From positions 291,352-355,351 of the forward strand of contig NZ_JAKCWP010000005.1 of the NCBI RefSeq assembly GCF_028767125.1: a stretch of 64,000 nucleotides of DNA. The letters run 5' to 3'. The notes beneath the pieces were generated by a model. That model saw only the letters and a program-made list of their open reading frames with translations, searched no databases and was not told where the DNA came from. The translations under genes and the position numbers were made by a program. Source of the DNA: Chelativorans sp. YIM 93263 (GTDB lineage: Bacteria; Pseudomonadota; Alphaproteobacteria; Rhizobiales; Rhizobiaceae). Below are positions 1-10,764 of the stretch, piece by piece (position 1 is the stretch's first letter; the number at the start of each line of letters is the position of its first letter).

Positions 1-61
1 CCGGGAGAAAACGTGTCCCGAGCCCCGCAACGGGGAACACAGCTTTACGAATCTTCTGCAT
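1..61 (-). CDS. galU: UTP-glucose-1-phosphate uridylyltransferase, 5' end only
   Basis: Only the first 20 codons lie in the window; the gene runs off the left edge. Read on the minus strand from the ATG at 61-59, the translation is MQKIRKAVFPVAGLGTRFLP, which matches the N-terminus of GalU, including the nucleotide-binding loop G-L-G-T-R-F. An AAGG ribosome-binding site lies 7 bases before the ATG. GalU makes UDP-glucose from UTP and glucose-1-phosphate in the cytoplasm. UDP-glucose is the precursor of UDP-glucuronate, the likely substrate of the decarboxylase encoded at 28970-29977. The gene diverges from the transglycosylase gene. Confidence rests on a short but very characteristic stretch. 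Confidence 0.85.
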   Translation of the reverse strand, partial: MQKIRKAVFPVAGLGTRFLP

Positions 62-242
62 GGAGCAACCTTGAGTTCTTGGGTGGCGGAAGTTCACAGC
101 ACAATGCGGAAACGCACCGGCCGTTCCTGCCAGGATAAAGATGGATCCGCCCGAAATTGGGCCAGATTTGTTTTTTATATGGTAAACTCTTTGCTTACCA
201 CATTCAGCGATGATGGGGGCCGTATCTATCGGAGATTTGGGG
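62..242. promoter_or_regulatory. divergent intergenic region galU / transglycosylase
   Basis: About 180 bases separate the divergent starts, so promoters for both genes must lie here. An AT-rich stretch is at 169-205. It contains a 6-bp inverted repeat, TGGTAA (180-185) and TTACCA (195-200), with a 9-base spacer. The repeat could be an operator, but I recognise no known regulator site. Confidence 0.4.
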
Positions 243-1460
243 ATGCTTTCAGCAAGGATCGCTCGTTTCACTGCCGGTATGTTTCTGGCAGTTACAATTG
301 CTGTTGGGGGGAGCACGTCCGCTCTCGCCGACGCAGGCTTTCAGCAATGGATCGCCGAGTTCCGTTCCGTTGCCATACAAAATGGGGTTTCCGGCGCTGT
401 TTATGACCGCGCCTTTCGAGGCATCACAGCGCCGGATCCCGAAGTTCTCGAGAAGGCTCGTTTCCAGCCTGAGTTCCGGGCCAGTGCCTGGCAATATTTC
501 GATAATCGCGTCAACGAACGCTCGGTTGCCACCGGTCGTCAGCTGGCGCAAAGATGGAAACCTTGGCTTGACCGCATTGAACAGCAGTTCGGGGTCGAAC
601 GGCACATCCTGCTCGCGATCTGGTCAATTGAGTCGAATTACGGTGAAGTGCTGAACAACGAGCGCGTTATGCGCAGCCTGCCGCGCTCGCTGGCGACGCT
701 CGGTTACGCTGATCAGCGCCGCGCCAAGTTCGCGCGCAATCAGCTTATCGCTGCGCTCAAGATACTGCAAAACGGGGATATTCCCGAAAACCAGCTCACC
801 AGTTCGTGGGCCGGCGCCATGGGGCATACCCAGTTCATCCCCACAAGCTATCAGGCCTACGCAGTCGATATGGATGGCGACGGTCGCCGCGACATCTGGA
901 ACTCCGTTCCCGACGCACTCGCGACTGCGGCCAACCTCTTGCGTAAGAACGGTTGGCGGACAGGAGAAACCTGGGGCTACGAGGTTGTACTGCCATCTGG
1001 CCGTAAGTTCCCGGGAGGCACGATGTCACTGAATCGCTGGGCATCCATTGGCGTCACGCGCGCAAACGGGAAAAGCTATCCGCGGCCCTCTGACAGTGCC
1101 GAACTCAAGGTTCTCCAGGGCCGCGATGGACCGGCATTTCTCGTAACCAAGAACTTCACCGTTCTGAAGCGTTACAACAACGCCGACAAGTACGCGCTTG
1201 CAGTCGGCTTGCTCGCCGATCAGATCGCCGGGTACAGCGGACCCATGCGCGATTGGGGCCGCCCGTTTGAGCCGCTCAGTTATGACGAGACCGAGGAACT
1301 CCAACGCCGCCTCGATGCTTTAGGTTATTACAGCGGGCCCATCGACGGCAAGATCGGCGAAGGTTCGCGCAGCGCTATCAAGGCTTTCCAGGCGCGCATT
1401 GGCCTGTCACAGGACGGCCATCCGAGCAAGGAAGTGCTCAGGAAACTGCGAGGAAACTAG
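243..1460 (+). CDS. lytic murein transglycosylase (MltB/SltB type) with C-terminal peptidoglycan-binding domain
   Basis: 405 aa. It cleaves the MurNAc-GlcNAc bond of peptidoglycan in the periplasm. Residues 1-29 form a signal peptide ending A-L-A. The SLT_2/MltB fold follows, with the catalytic glutamate in I-E-S-N-Y-G (E130). The motif GAMGHTQFIPTSY is typical of the family. Roughly the last 60 residues are a PG_binding_1 domain (L-Q-R-R-L-D-A-L-G-Y through R-S-A-I-K-A-F-Q). I chose the ATG at 243 over the upstream one at 210 because GGAG lies 8 bases before it and a clean signal peptide begins there. The next gene follows after 22 bases and is probably co-transcribed. Confidence 0.9.
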   Translation: MLSARIARFTAGMFLAVTIAVGGSTSALADAGFQQWIAEFRSVAIQNGVSGAVYDRAFRGITAPDPEVLEKARFQPEFRASAWQYFDNRVNERSVATGRQLAQRWKPWLDRIEQQFGVERHILLAIWSIESNYGEVLNNERVMRSLPRSLATLGYADQRRAKFARNQLIAALKILQNGDIPENQLTSSWAGAMGHTQFIPTSYQAYAVDMDGDGRRDIWNSVPDALATAANLLRKNGWRTGETWGYEVVLPSGRKFPGGTMSLNRWASIGVTRANGKSYPRPSDSAELKVLQGRDGPAFLVTKNFTVLKRYNNADKYALAVGLLADQIAGYSGPMRDWGRPFEPLSYDETEELQRRLDALGYYSGPIDGKIGEGSRSAIKAFQARIGLSQDGHPSKEVLRKLRGN

Positions 1461-1482
1461 AGGCTGTCAGGGAGATTTGGTC

Positions 1483-2790
1483 ATGGCCGCGGGTGCACGA
1501 TCGCTATCACGATGCCTGCGGCCTCTCTCGGTCTTCCTCGGCCTATCCGTCCTCCTTGTCTCAATACCTTCGTTCCAGGGCGATGCATTCGCCCAGGAAC
1601 TCATCCGAAGACAAAACCTTTTCGATCGCCTGTTCGGCGGGCCGCCGCCGCGGCAGGCTTTGCCTCCACCGGGACGGGACAGACAGGCAGCGCCGAGAAC
1701 GAGGCAAGCACCGGCACAGAGGGCAGCACCGCGCCAGCGCTCTGCACCGCCCGCGAGGCAACAGTCCCAGCGCTCTGCGCAGCCCGCTAGGCAACAGCCC
1801 CAGAGCTCCCGAAACGCGGCCCAGGCCCGCTCTGCGCCAAGCCCGGAGCCAGAGGCGGAAAAGCTTGAGAACGCACACACCGTCCTCATTGTCGGCGATT
1901 TCATGGCAAACGGGCTCGCGGAAGGTCTTCAGACCGCCTATGCGGAGTCGCCCGGAACAAGGATCGTTAACAGGAGCAACGGCTCCTCCGGTTTCGTGCG
2001 CGACGATTTCTACGATTGGAACGAGCAGCTCGAGCCAATTCTGGAAGACGTTGAACCTGCCGTGATCGTAGTCATGATCGGCTCGAATGATCGACAGGCG
2101 CTGACCGTGAACGGACAAAGCGCGCGGCCGCTGAGCGAACCCTGGCGTGAAGTCTATTCCGAGCGGGTTACCGAGTTTGCGCAGACTATCGAAGCCGCCG
2201 ATATACCTCTGATCTGGACCGGCCTCCCGCCATTCCGTTCGTCCAGCATGTCGTCCGACATGTTGGCTTTCAACGACATCTACAAGAAAACCGTGGAAGC
2301 TGTCGGCGGCCAGTTCGTCGATATCTGGGAAGGCTTCGTCGATGAAAGTGGCAGTTTCACCACCACCGGCCCCGACATGAATGGGCAATCCGTCCAGCTC
2401 CGCGCCGGCGATGGCATTAACATGACACATGCCGGACGGCGTAAGATCGCCTTCTTCGTTGAAAAACCGCTCAACAGATTGCTTGGTCCAGCGACGGAGC
2501 CGGGCCTTGAACAGCTCGACACAGAGATTCTCGTCCTGCCCTCCGAAAGCACGGACGAGCCGCTGGAGCGCGACCGAACCCCGCCCGTGTCCCTTGCTGC
2601 ACCGCAGATCGGTAGTCCTGAGGAATTGGCAGGAAACACGCCCCTGACCTCCTCCTCAATCACGGCCGATCAGACCCGTTCGGCAGGTCATCCCGGACGC
2701 GCCGACAATTTCTCCCTGCGTCAGAACACTTCGCAAGACGCGGCTGAAGAGGAAGAAGACCCGGGGGCGACCTCGCAGCAGATGGAATAG
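1483..2790 (+). CDS. DUF459 family SGNH-hydrolase-like exported protein
   Basis: 435 aa. An N-terminal hydrophobic segment ending near A-F-A suggests export. A Pro/Gln/Arg/Ala-rich linker follows (about residues 45-125), then a DUF459/SGNH-type domain with G-D-F-M, G-S-S-G-F-V-R-D-D, M-I-G-S-N-D and the C-terminal block T-H-A-G-R. In block I the classical GDSL nucleophile serine is replaced by Phe (G-D-F). Either this family uses another arrangement or the protein is not a classical esterase. The start at 1483 has GGAG 8 bases upstream. Rhizobial relatives lie beside lytic transglycosylases, so a role in envelope polymer modification is plausible but unproven. The acidic C-terminal tail looks disordered. 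Confidence 0.8.
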   Translation: MAAGARSLSRCLRPLSVFLGLSVLLVSIPSFQGDAFAQELIRRQNLFDRLFGGPPPRQALPPPGRDRQAAPRTRQAPAQRAAPRQRSAPPARQQSQRSAQPARQQPQSSRNAAQARSAPSPEPEAEKLENAHTVLIVGDFMANGLAEGLQTAYAESPGTRIVNRSNGSSGFVRDDFYDWNEQLEPILEDVEPAVIVVMIGSNDRQALTVNGQSARPLSEPWREVYSERVTEFAQTIEAADIPLIWTGLPPFRSSSMSSDMLAFNDIYKKTVEAVGGQFVDIWEGFVDESGSFTTTGPDMNGQSVQLRAGDGINMTHAGRRKIAFFVEKPLNRLLGPATEPGLEQLDTEILVLPSESTDEPLERDRTPPVSLAAPQIGSPEELAGNTPLTSSSITADQTRSAGHPGRADNFSLRQNTSQDAAEEEEDPGATSQQME

Positions 2791-2807
2791 GCTACAACAA
2801 CGCCTCG

Positions 2808-4262
2808 CTATCGCGGAAGGGTCGTGCTGCCCATCAGATACTCATCAATGGCTCGTGCTGCCTGCCGACCTTCGCGAATGGCCCAGACGACCAGCGACTG
2901 ACCACGCCGCACATCACCGGCGGCGAAAAACTTGTCGACGCTCGTGCGGTAATCAAGATCATTCGCCGCCACATTGGTCGACTTGCGGCGGTCGAGGGTT
3001 GTCTCAAGCTTGTCGTCCAATTCGGTCAGCACACCTTCACGCGTAGGACCAGAAAATCCTATGGCGATGAAGGCGAGATCGGCCTTGATGACGAACTCGG
3101 TGCCCTCGACCGGCTGTCGCCGCTCGTCCACCTCGCAGCATTTCACACCCGTAAGTTGACCGTCCTCGCCAACGAACTCTAGGGTGGCCACCTGAAACTC
3201 CCGCTGCGCGCCTTCAGCCTGACTGGAAGACGTCCGCATCTTTGTCGCCCAGTAGGGCCAGACGGTGAGTTTGTCTTCCTTCTCCGGCGGCTTGGGGCGG
3301 ATATCCAGCTGCGTGACGCGCACCGCGCCTTGCCGGAATGCCGTGCCCACGCAATCGGACGCTGTATCGCCACCACCGACAACGAGGACGTGCTTGCCGT
3401 TTGCAAGGATGGGCTCCTCCGGCCAGGCGACGGACTGAATGTCTTCGCCGCCGACGCGCCGATTCTGCTGCACCAGATAAGGCATTGCATCATAGACGCC
3501 GTTTAATTCCACACCAGGAATGCCCGCCGGACGCGGCGTTTCCGAGCCGCCGCAATAAAGCACGGCGTCATATTCTGCCAACAGTTCCTCGGCAGGCTTG
3601 TCTACACCGACATTGACGCCGCAGTGGAAAGTGACCCCCTCGCCTTCCATCTGCTCGACGCGGCGCTGAACATAGTGCTTCTCGATCTTGAAATCCGGGA
3701 TGCCATAGCGCATCAGCCCGCCCGGCTGGCTCTCGCGTTCAAACACATGCACATCGTGTCCAGCCCGGCCCAATTGCTGAGCCGCCGCCATCCCAGAAGG
3801 GCCGGAGCCAATGATGGCCACGCGCTTGCCGGTCTTCTTCTCCGGCGGTTGCGGCCGTACATAGCCGAACTCATACGCTTTGTCGCCGATCGCCTGTTCG
3901 ATGGTTTTGATGGCCACCGGAACGTCTTCCAGATTTAACGTGCAGGCTTCCTCGCAAGGTGCGGGGCAGATGCGCCCCGTCCATTCTGGGAAATTGTTCG
4001 TGGAATGGAGGTTCTCGATCGCTGTCTCCCAGTCACCGTGGTAGACGAGATCGTTCCAGTCCGGAATCTGGTTGTGCACCGGACAGCCCGTCGGCCCGTG
4101 GCAATACGGGATTCCGCAATCCATGCATCGTGCGGCCTGTTTCGAGACCTCCTGGTCCGACATTGGCAGCGTGAATTCACGGAAATGCCGAATGCGGTCC
4201 GATGCCGGCTGGTACTTGTTCTCCTGCCGGTCGATCTCGAGAAAGCCTGTAACCTTGCCCAT
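2808..4262 (-). CDS. gltD: glutamate synthase [NADPH] small subunit
   Basis: 484 aa, the usual length. It supplies electrons from NADPH, through FAD and two 4Fe-4S clusters, to the large subunit for glutamate synthesis from glutamine and 2-oxoglutarate. The N-terminal cluster cysteines are visible at 46, 49, 54 and 60 (C-M-D-C, C-H, G-C-P) and at 99, 103 and 107 (C-P-A-P-C-E-E-A-C). The FAD motif G-S-G-P-S-G is near residue 152, and a second dinucleotide motif, V-V-G-G-G-D-T-A, is in the middle. I prefer the ATG at 4262 because AAGGG lies 6 bases upstream; the ATG at 4268 is too close to it. The gene lies 60 bases after gltB and forms an operon with it. Confidence 0.95.
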   Translation of the reverse strand: MGKVTGFLEIDRQENKYQPASDRIRHFREFTLPMSDQEVSKQAARCMDCGIPYCHGPTGCPVHNQIPDWNDLVYHGDWETAIENLHSTNNFPEWTGRICPAPCEEACTLNLEDVPVAIKTIEQAIGDKAYEFGYVRPQPPEKKTGKRVAIIGSGPSGMAAAQQLGRAGHDVHVFERESQPGGLMRYGIPDFKIEKHYVQRRVEQMEGEGVTFHCGVNVGVDKPAEELLAEYDAVLYCGGSETPRPAGIPGVELNGVYDAMPYLVQQNRRVGGEDIQSVAWPEEPILANGKHVLVVGGGDTASDCVGTAFRQGAVRVTQLDIRPKPPEKEDKLTVWPYWATKMRTSSSQAEGAQREFQVATLEFVGEDGQLTGVKCCEVDERRQPVEGTEFVIKADLAFIAIGFSGPTREGVLTELDDKLETTLDRRKSTNVAANDLDYRTSVDKFFAAGDVRRGQSLVVWAIREGRQAARAIDEYLMGSTTLPR

Positions 4263-4322
4263 ACTCATCCCTTGTCCCTGACGGCCCTCTCAGGCCCGTG
4301 ACCAGTATTCCAAATAGGTGGC

Positions 4323-7300
4323 TTATTCAGCCGCGATTCCCATGCGCATGCGCTGCATCTCCTCGAGCGCGCGACGGTATTCAACCGGCATGATCTTGCG
4401 GAACTTCGGTCGGTACTCCGCCCAATTGTCGAGAATGGCCCGCGCTTGCTCAGAGCCGGTGAAACGGAAGTGATTGGAGATAAGGTGTGCTAAGCGCTCC
4501 TCATCGTGCCGGGTCATGTCGCCCGAAACATCGACGCGGCCCATATGCGCGATGTCACCGCCGTGGTGATGCAGCTTCTCCAGGATCTCGTCTTCTTCCG
4601 GCACCGGTTCCAGCTCGACCATGGCCATGTTGCAGCGCTCCGAAAAGTCGCCGTCCTCATCGAGCACGTAAGCGACGCCACCCGACATGCCCGCAGCGAA
4701 GTTACGTCCGGTCTGACCGAGCACGACGACGACACCGCCCGTCATGTATTCGCAACCATGATCGCCGATGCCTTCCACCACCGCCACCGCGCCGGAATTT
4801 CGCACTGCGAAACGCTCACCGGCAACGCCCCGGAAATAGCACTCTCCCTCGACCGCACCGTAAAGCACGGTGTTGCCGACGATGATCGAGTGTCGTGGTA
4901 CAATGTTGGCATGGCCGGACGGCCGGATGATGATACGCCCGCCGGACAGGCCTTTGCCGACATAGTCGTTGGCATCACCGTCCAGTTCAAAGGTGATGCC
5001 ACGGGTAAGGAACGCGCCGAAAGACTGGCCGGCCGTACCGCGGAACCGCATGGTAATCGTATCGTCCTTCAAGCCCTTGTGGCCGTACCGCTTCGCCACC
5101 TCGCCCGAAAGCATCGCGCCGGTCGTGCGATCCGTATTGCAGATATGACTCTCGAACGTAACAGGCTCACGGCCCTCCAGCGCCGGTTCGGCCGCCGCTA
5201 TCAGCTTGCGATCGAGAACACCCTCGATCGGATGCTGCTGACGCTCCGTCCAGCGTGTCGCCTCTCTTGGCGCGTCCGGCTTAAAGAAGATGCCGGAGAA
5301 ATCGAGCCCCCGCGCCTTCCAATGCTCCACCAGCGTGTGCTTTTCGAGAAGATCCGACTGGCCGATCACATCGTCGAGCTTCGTGAATCCCATTTCCGCC
5401 AGCAGATGGCGCACTTCTTCCGCGACATAGAAGAAATAATTGATGACGTGCTCCGGCGTGCCCTTGAAGCGCTTTCTCAGCACCGGGTCCTGCGTGGCAA
5501 TGCCGACGGGGCAGGTGTTGAGATGGCACTTACGCATCATAATGCAACCCGCCGCAATAAGCGGCGCGGTGGAGAAGCCAAACTCGTCCGCTCCAAGCAA
5601 CGCCCCGATGATCACGTCGCGACCCGTCCGGAGCCCGCCGTCGACTTGCAGCGCAACCCTGCTGCGCAAGCCGTTGAGCACTAGTGTCTGGTGCGTTTCG
5701 GCGAGCCCCATTTCCCATGGAGAGCCGGCATGCTTGATTGAAGTCAAAGGCGAAGCGCCAGTGCCGCCGTCATTGCCGGCAATCGTGATGTGATCCGCGC
5801 GCGCCTTCGCCACGCCGGCCGCCACCGTTCCGCACCCGACCTCGGAGACGAGCTTCACGGAAACGTCGCCCTTCGGATTCACGTTCTTCAGGTCGAAGAT
5901 GAGCTGCGCCAGATCCTCGATGGAATAGATATCGTGGTGCGGCGGCGGCGAGATCAGGCCGACTCCCGGCGTCGAGTGGCGCACCTTCGCGATCGTGGCG
6001 TCAACCTTGTGGCCGGGAAGTTGACCGCCTTCGCCCGGCTTGGCGCCTTGCGCGATCTTGATCTGCATCATGTCGGAGTTGACGAGATACTCTGTCGTCA
6101 CACCGAAACGGCCGCTCGCCACCTGTTTGATGGCCGAGCGCTCCGGGTTCATCGAACCGTCGGTGAGTGGCAGGAATCGGTCGGCCTCTTCACCGCCCTC
6201 GCCCGTATTCGACTTGCCGCCGATGGTGTTCATCGCGCGGGCCAGCGTGGTGTGCGCCTCGCGGCTGATCGCGCCGAAGGAAATCGCGCCGGTCGAGAAA
6301 CGCTTGACGATTTCCTCCGCCGGCTCGACCTGGTCGACCGGGACGGGCTTGCGGCCCGCTCGGTCCGCCGCTTTGATCCGGAACAGACCGCGGATCGTCT
6401 TCAGCCGCGCGCTTTCCCCATTAATCAGTTCGGAGAATTCCTGATAATTCTCCCACGACTTCTTGCGCACCGCGTGCTGCAGGGTTGCCACCGCGTCGGG
6501 CGTCCAGGAATGTTCCTCGCCGCGGATACGATAATTGTACTCGCCGCCGACATCCAGCGCCGTGCGCAATACCGGATCGTCGCTGAAAGCTGCCGCGTGA
6601 CGCGCCACCGTCTCCCGAGCGATCTCTTCCAGCCCGACACCTTCGATCCCGGTTGCAGTCCCCGTAAAATACCGCGCTACGAAGTCGGTCTTGAGGCCGA
6701 CCGCGTCGAAAATCTGCGCGCCGCAGTAGGATTGGTAGGTGGAAATCCCCATCTTGGACATCACCTTCATAATGCCCTTGCCGATGGATTTGATGTAGCG
6801 CTTCCTCACCTCATCGGCATCCACCTCGGGCGGGAACTCGCCCTTGGCATGCATGTCGAGAAGCGTATCGAACGCCAGATACGGATTGATGGCTTCCGCG
6901 CCGTAACCCGCCAGGCAGCAGAAGTGATGCACCTCGCGCGGCTCGCCTGATTCCACCACGAGGCCGACCGCGGTCCTCAAGCCCTTGCGGATCAAGTGGT
7001 GATGCACTGCCGCAGTGGCCAGAAGCATGGGAATGGCAATGCGGTCCGGTCCGATCTGGCGGTCCGACAGGATAATGATGTTGTAGCCACCAGCCACCGC
7101 CGCTTCCGCGCGCTCGCAAAGCCGCTCAAGCGCAGTGGACATACCGGGTGCACCCTCTATCGCCGAATAGGTGACATCGAGTGTCTTGGTGTCGAAACGG
7201 TCTTCCGTATGGCCGATGGAGCGGATTTTTTCCAGATCGCCATTGGTCAGGATCGGCTGACGCACCTCCAGCCGCTTGCGCCGCGAGTTGCCCACGAGAT

Positions 7301-9053
7301 CGAAGATGTTCGGCCGCGGACCGATGAACGAGACAAGGCTCATCACCAACTCCTCGCGGATCGGGTCGATCGGCGGGTTGGTGACCTGCGCGAAGTTCTG
7401 CTTGAAATAGGTGTAGAGCAGTTTGGATCTATCCGACATGGCCGAAATCGGTGTGTCGGTGCCCATGGAGCCGATGCCTTCCTGGCCGGTCGTAGCCATG
7501 GGGGGCAGCAGCATTTTGATGTCTTCCTCGGTGTAGCCGAAGGCCTGCTGGCAGTCGAGCTGCAAGACATCCTGTCTGAGTTCGCGCGGTGCCACCGGCT
7601 TGAGTTCTTCGAGAATAAGCTGCGTCTGATCCAGCCACTCACGGAATGGATGACTCGTGGCGAGCTTCGCCTTCAGCTCGTCATCCGAGATAATACGCCC
7701 TTCCTCAAGGTCGATCAGCAGCATACGCCCGGGCTGGAGCCGCCATTTCGTGACGATCTTTTCTTCCTCGATAGGCAGCGCCCCGGCCTCGGAGGCCATG
7801 ATGACCCGGTCGTCGTCCGTGACGATATAGCGCGCGGGGCGCAGGCCATTGCGGTCGAGGGTCGCGCCGATCTGACGCCCATCCGTGAACGCGACAGCGG
7901 CCGGGCCGTCCCAAGGCTCCATAAGGGCCGCATGATATTCATAAAAGGCTTGGCGCTCCGGGCTCATCAGCTTATTGCCGGCCCAGGCCTCAGGGATGAG
8001 CATCATCATGGCATGCGCCATCGGGTAGCCGCCCTGAAACAGGAATTCGAGCGCATTGTCGAAGCAGGCCGTATCCGATTGACCCTCGTAGGAGATCGGC
8101 CAGAGCTTGGAAATGTCGTTGCCGAACAGCTCCGAATCGACGGAAGCTTGCCGCGCCGCCATCCAATTCACGTTGCCGCGCAGCGTGTTGATCTCGCCAT
8201 TGTGCGCGACCATGCGATAGGGATGCGCCAGCTTCCAGGACGGGAAAGTGTTCGTCGAAAAGCGCTGGTGCACCAGCGCCAAAGCCGATTCGAAGCGCGA
8301 ATCCTGCAGATCCTTGTAATAGGCGCCCAACTGATTAGCGAGGAACATACCCTTGTAGATGATCGTGCGCGCTGACAGCGAGACGGTATAGAATCCGTTT
8401 TCGCCGCCACCCGTCTCCTCATGAAGACGCGCCGAGACCACCTTGCGCAGGATGTAGAGTTTACGCTCGAAATCGTCCTCGTCCTTGATGCCATCGCCAC
8501 GCGCGATGAACACTTGGCGATGAACCGGCTCGGACGCAACGATATCCGGTGCGCTGGAAAGGCCGGAATTATCCACAGGCACGTCGCGGAAACCGAGCAG
8601 CACCTGCCCTTCCGCCCGCGTAACATCTGCAATGATTTGCTCGATATGCGCCCGCAACTCGTCATCCGGAGGCATGAACAGATGGCCGACGCCATAGTGG
8701 CCCTGGTCCGGCAGCTCGACGCCTTGCTTGGCCATTTCCTCGCGGAAGAAGCGGTCCGGGATCTGAACGAGTATTCCCGCGCCGTCGCCAACCAGCGGAT
8801 CCGCGCCGACAGCACCACGATGTGTGAGATTCTCCACCATCGCCAAGCCGTCCTGAACGATGGCGTGCGACTTCACACCTTTCATATTCGCGACAAAACC
8901 GACGCCGCATGCATCGTGCTCATTGCGCGGATTGTAAAGACCGCGCGCGGTGGGCAGCCCAGTGGAGCCCAGGAGCGTACGTTTGACGGCAGCCGTCCTG
9001 GCCTGTACGGCGGGCTTCAGCCCGGTCGCTACAGATGGCGTCATATCCGTCAT
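4323..9053 (-). CDS. gltB: glutamate synthase [NADPH] large subunit
   Basis: 1576 aa, full length. An N-terminal type 2 glutamine amidotransferase domain has the nucleophile in H-D-A-C-G (C49), implying cleavage of a 48-residue propeptide. A central domain and an FMN-binding synthase domain follow. The 3Fe-4S cysteines are in C-x5-C-x4-C near residues 1170-1183. A C-terminal GXGXG beta-helix completes the protein. Ammonia released from glutamine is channelled to 2-oxoglutarate in the cytoplasm. An ATG at 9068 is in frame, but GGAGG lies 6 bases before the ATG at 9053, which I take as the start. Together with gltD this is the main ammonia-assimilation enzyme. Confidence 0.96.
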   Translation of the reverse strand: MTDMTPSVATGLKPAVQARTAAVKRTLLGSTGLPTARGLYNPRNEHDACGVGFVANMKGVKSHAIVQDGLAMVENLTHRGAVGADPLVGDGAGILVQIPDRFFREEMAKQGVELPDQGHYGVGHLFMPPDDELRAHIEQIIADVTRAEGQVLLGFRDVPVDNSGLSSAPDIVASEPVHRQVFIARGDGIKDEDDFERKLYILRKVVSARLHEETGGGENGFYTVSLSARTIIYKGMFLANQLGAYYKDLQDSRFESALALVHQRFSTNTFPSWKLAHPYRMVAHNGEINTLRGNVNWMAARQASVDSELFGNDISKLWPISYEGQSDTACFDNALEFLFQGGYPMAHAMMMLIPEAWAGNKLMSPERQAFYEYHAALMEPWDGPAAVAFTDGRQIGATLDRNGLRPARYIVTDDDRVIMASEAGALPIEEEKIVTKWRLQPGRMLLIDLEEGRIISDDELKAKLATSHPFREWLDQTQLILEELKPVAPRELRQDVLQLDCQQAFGYTEEDIKMLLPPMATTGQEGIGSMGTDTPISAMSDRSKLLYTYFKQNFAQVTNPPIDPIREELVMSLVSFIGPRPNIFDLVGNSRRKRLEVRQPILTNGDLEKIRSIGHTEDRFDTKTLDVTYSAIEGAPGMSTALERLCERAEAAVAGGYNIIILSDRQIGPDRIAIPMLLATAAVHHHLIRKGLRTAVGLVVESGEPREVHHFCCLAGYGAEAINPYLAFDTLLDMHAKGEFPPEVDADEVRKRYIKSIGKGIMKVMSKMGISTYQSYCGAQIFDAVGLKTDFVARYFTGTATGIEGVGLEEIARETVARHAAAFSDDPVLRTALDVGGEYNYRIRGEEHSWTPDAVATLQHAVRKKSWENYQEFSELINGESARLKTIRGLFRIKAADRAGRKPVPVDQVEPAEEIVKRFSTGAISFGAISREAHTTLARAMNTIGGKSNTGEGGEEADRFLPLTDGSMNPERSAIKQVASGRFGVTTEYLVNSDMMQIKIAQGAKPGEGGQLPGHKVDATIAKVRHSTPGVGLISPPPHHDIYSIEDLAQLIFDLKNVNPKGDVSVKLVSEVGCGTVAAGVAKARADHITIAGNDGGTGASPLTSIKHAGSPWEMGLAETHQTLVLNGLRSRVALQVDGGLRTGRDVIIGALLGADEFGFSTAPLIAAGCIMMRKCHLNTCPVGIATQDPVLRKRFKGTPEHVINYFFYVAEEVRHLLAEMGFTKLDDVIGQSDLLEKHTLVEHWKARGLDFSGIFFKPDAPREATRWTERQQHPIEGVLDRKLIAAAEPALEGREPVTFESHICNTDRTTGAMLSGEVAKRYGHKGLKDDTITMRFRGTAGQSFGAFLTRGITFELDGDANDYVGKGLSGGRIIIRPSGHANIVPRHSIIVGNTVLYGAVEGECYFRGVAGERFAVRNSGAVAVVEGIGDHGCEYMTGGVVVVLGQTGRNFAAGMSGGVAYVLDEDGDFSERCNMAMVELEPVPEEDEILEKLHHHGGDIAHMGRVDVSGDMTRHDEERLAHLISNHFRFTGSEQARAILDNWAEYRPKFRKIMPVEYRRALEEMQRMRMGIAAE

Positions 9054-9541
9054 CGCTTCATCCTCCATACTGGCCCCTGGCGGGGCGTCGGGTCCGATTC
9101 GCGACGTCGCTTTGTTAGCGGCGTCCCGTGTGATCTATCGGCACATCTTACGAAAAGCCGGAAGAACGCTGCTTCATCGCTCACGGCGTTCTTCTATCAA
9201 CGGGCGAATAGACGCAGATGGTGTCCAATGCCCGCCTTATCCGCCATCTTCACAGACGCCGGCGCTCTCTAATTATAGCGCAGAACCAGCGTATGAATAT
9301 ATGCGGATAAATAAGACAGGAGTGCTGTCCTATTTCCTGACATGCCAGAAAACGGCGCGTCAGACAAGACTAAATGAAAAAATCAGCCCTTTGGTGAAAC
9401 ATTATTTCTCCTGCAGGCCGTTTCAAGAAATTTTTCAATGCCGCGCCTATCGGGTTTGGTTCAGCATTACCCTGATGGTGGGGTCTTGCGTCCGCATGTG
9501 CAACAAGCGAATCTGGTCTCAGTCAAGTTCGAGGGGTTTTC
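9054..9541. promoter_or_regulatory. long divergent intergenic region gltB / threonine aldolase
   Basis: About 490 bases without a supported gene. It must contain the gltB promoter (minus) and the aldolase promoter (plus). AT-rich stretches occur at about 9270-9320 and 9370-9440. A perfect 9-bp inverted repeat at 9161-9194 lies on the gltB side and is listed separately. I recognise no riboswitch. Confidence 0.4.
9161..9194. repeat. 9-bp perfect inverted repeat upstream of gltB
   Basis: GAAGAACGC (9161-9169) is matched by GCGTTCTTC (9186-9194) with 16 bases between. It lies about 110 bases upstream of the gltB start. It could be an operator for a dimeric regulator or a leader hairpin in gltB mRNA. 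The sequence does not decide between these. Confidence 0.5.
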
Positions 9542-10594
9542 ATGCCGATCAATTTCGCTTCCGACAACTGGGCAGGCGCCCATCCGGCCATCAACAAAGC
9601 ATTAGCCGCGCAGGACGGTTTCGCAACGGCTTACGGCCAGAGCGAGCTTGACCGCGCGGTGGAAGAGCGCTTCTGCGAGATTTTCGAGCGCGAGGTAGCT
9701 GTGTTTTTCGTTGCTACGGGTACGGCTGCCAACTCCCTGTCCATGGCTCTTGTCAATCGTCCCGGCGGCGTGATCTTCACACACGAGCAGGCGCATATGC
9801 ATGAGGACGAGTGCGGTGCGCCGGAATATTTAACTGGCGGAGCAAGAATTTGCGGCATCCACGGGCCGTTAGGGCGTATCGACTCGGCATCCCTGGACGC
9901 AGCTATTCGGCGGTACCCTGCTGAGTTTGTGCATGCAGGCCAACCTATGACCGCCTCGATCACCCAATCCACCGAGATCGGCACGATTTATACCCTGGAC
10001 GAAATTACAGCAATTGCGGAAACCTGCCGTGCCCACGATCTGCCGCTGCACATGGACGGCGCGCGCTTCGCCAACGCTCTCGTCGCTCTCGGAACCACGC
10101 CGGCGGAAATGACCTGGAAACGCGGTGTCGACATCCTGTCCTTTGGCGCCACGAAAAACGGCTGCTGGTGCGCGGAGGCGGTTGTGGTCTTCGACCCGGC
10201 AAAGGCGCGCGACATGCCATTCCTGCGCAAGCGCGCGGCGCACCTCTTTTCAAAATCACGCTTCATCGCGGCCCAGTTCGACGCCTATTTCAGCAACGAG
10301 TTGTGGCTGAAGAATGCCCGGCATGCGAACGCGATGGCCACCAGGCTTGCCGAACATTTCGAGAATGCAGACCACGTGCGCCTTCTCCGCAAGCCGCAGG
10401 CGAACGAGATTTTCGCCATACTGGATGAAGCCGCTGCCAAAAAGCTCACGGACGAAGAAGTATCATTCCACCCCTGGACCATGCCGGAGGATTCGCAGAA
10501 GGAGCTTCGGCCGGATGAAGCACTCTACCGCTTCGTCACCTCCTTCGCCACTACGGCCGAAGATGTGGACGCCTTGGGCGCGATACTGGGATAA
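9542..10594 (+). CDS. ltaE: low-specificity L-threonine aldolase
   Basis: 350 aa, the usual length. This cytoplasmic PLP enzyme splits L-threonine or allo-threonine into glycine and acetaldehyde. The Schiff-base lysine lies in F-G-A-T-K-N-G (K205). The substrate/PLP residues M-D-G-A-R-F (171-176) and the N-terminal F-A-S-D-N are characteristic of the beta-eliminating-lyase fold. GAGGGG lies a few bases upstream of the ATG. The gene stands alone between gltB (divergent) and hsp20 (convergent). Confidence 0.92.
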   Translation: MPINFASDNWAGAHPAINKALAAQDGFATAYGQSELDRAVEERFCEIFEREVAVFFVATGTAANSLSMALVNRPGGVIFTHEQAHMHEDECGAPEYLTGGARICGIHGPLGRIDSASLDAAIRRYPAEFVHAGQPMTASITQSTEIGTIYTLDEITAIAETCRAHDLPLHMDGARFANALVALGTTPAEMTWKRGVDILSFGATKNGCWCAEAVVVFDPAKARDMPFLRKRAAHLFSKSRFIAAQFDAYFSNELWLKNARHANAMATRLAEHFENADHVRLLRKPQANEIFAILDEAAAKKLTDEEVSFHPWTMPEDSQKELRPDEALYRFVTSFATTAEDVDALGAILG

Positions 10595-10712
10595 TCAGGC
10601 GGATTGCTGTCTTCCGCTTGCGGGGTAAGGACGCCTGCTTCGGGTCGCAAGCCTGCATAACGCGGGAAAGCACCAGCCGACCACCTCCTCGCACAGTTGG
10701 CCCGATAGCAAA

Positions 10713-10736
10713 ATGGCGGCGCTTGAAAGCGCCGCC
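10713..10736 (-). terminator. Rho-independent terminator of hsp20
   Basis: A perfect 10-bp hairpin, GGCGGCGCTT/AAGCGCCGCC (10715-10736), is followed on the minus strand by ATTTT. It lies about 30 bases after the hsp20 stop. On the plus strand there is no T-run after the stem, so it mainly serves the minus strand. Confidence 0.7.
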
Positions 10737-10764
10737 GGCAGGCTTCAGCAGTGAAGGGCCCGCG

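Noticed and set aside
4506..8375. Several long plus-strand frames across gltB (e.g. 392, 386 and 459 aa).
   Set aside because: Antisense shadows of the strongly conserved gltB; no motifs.
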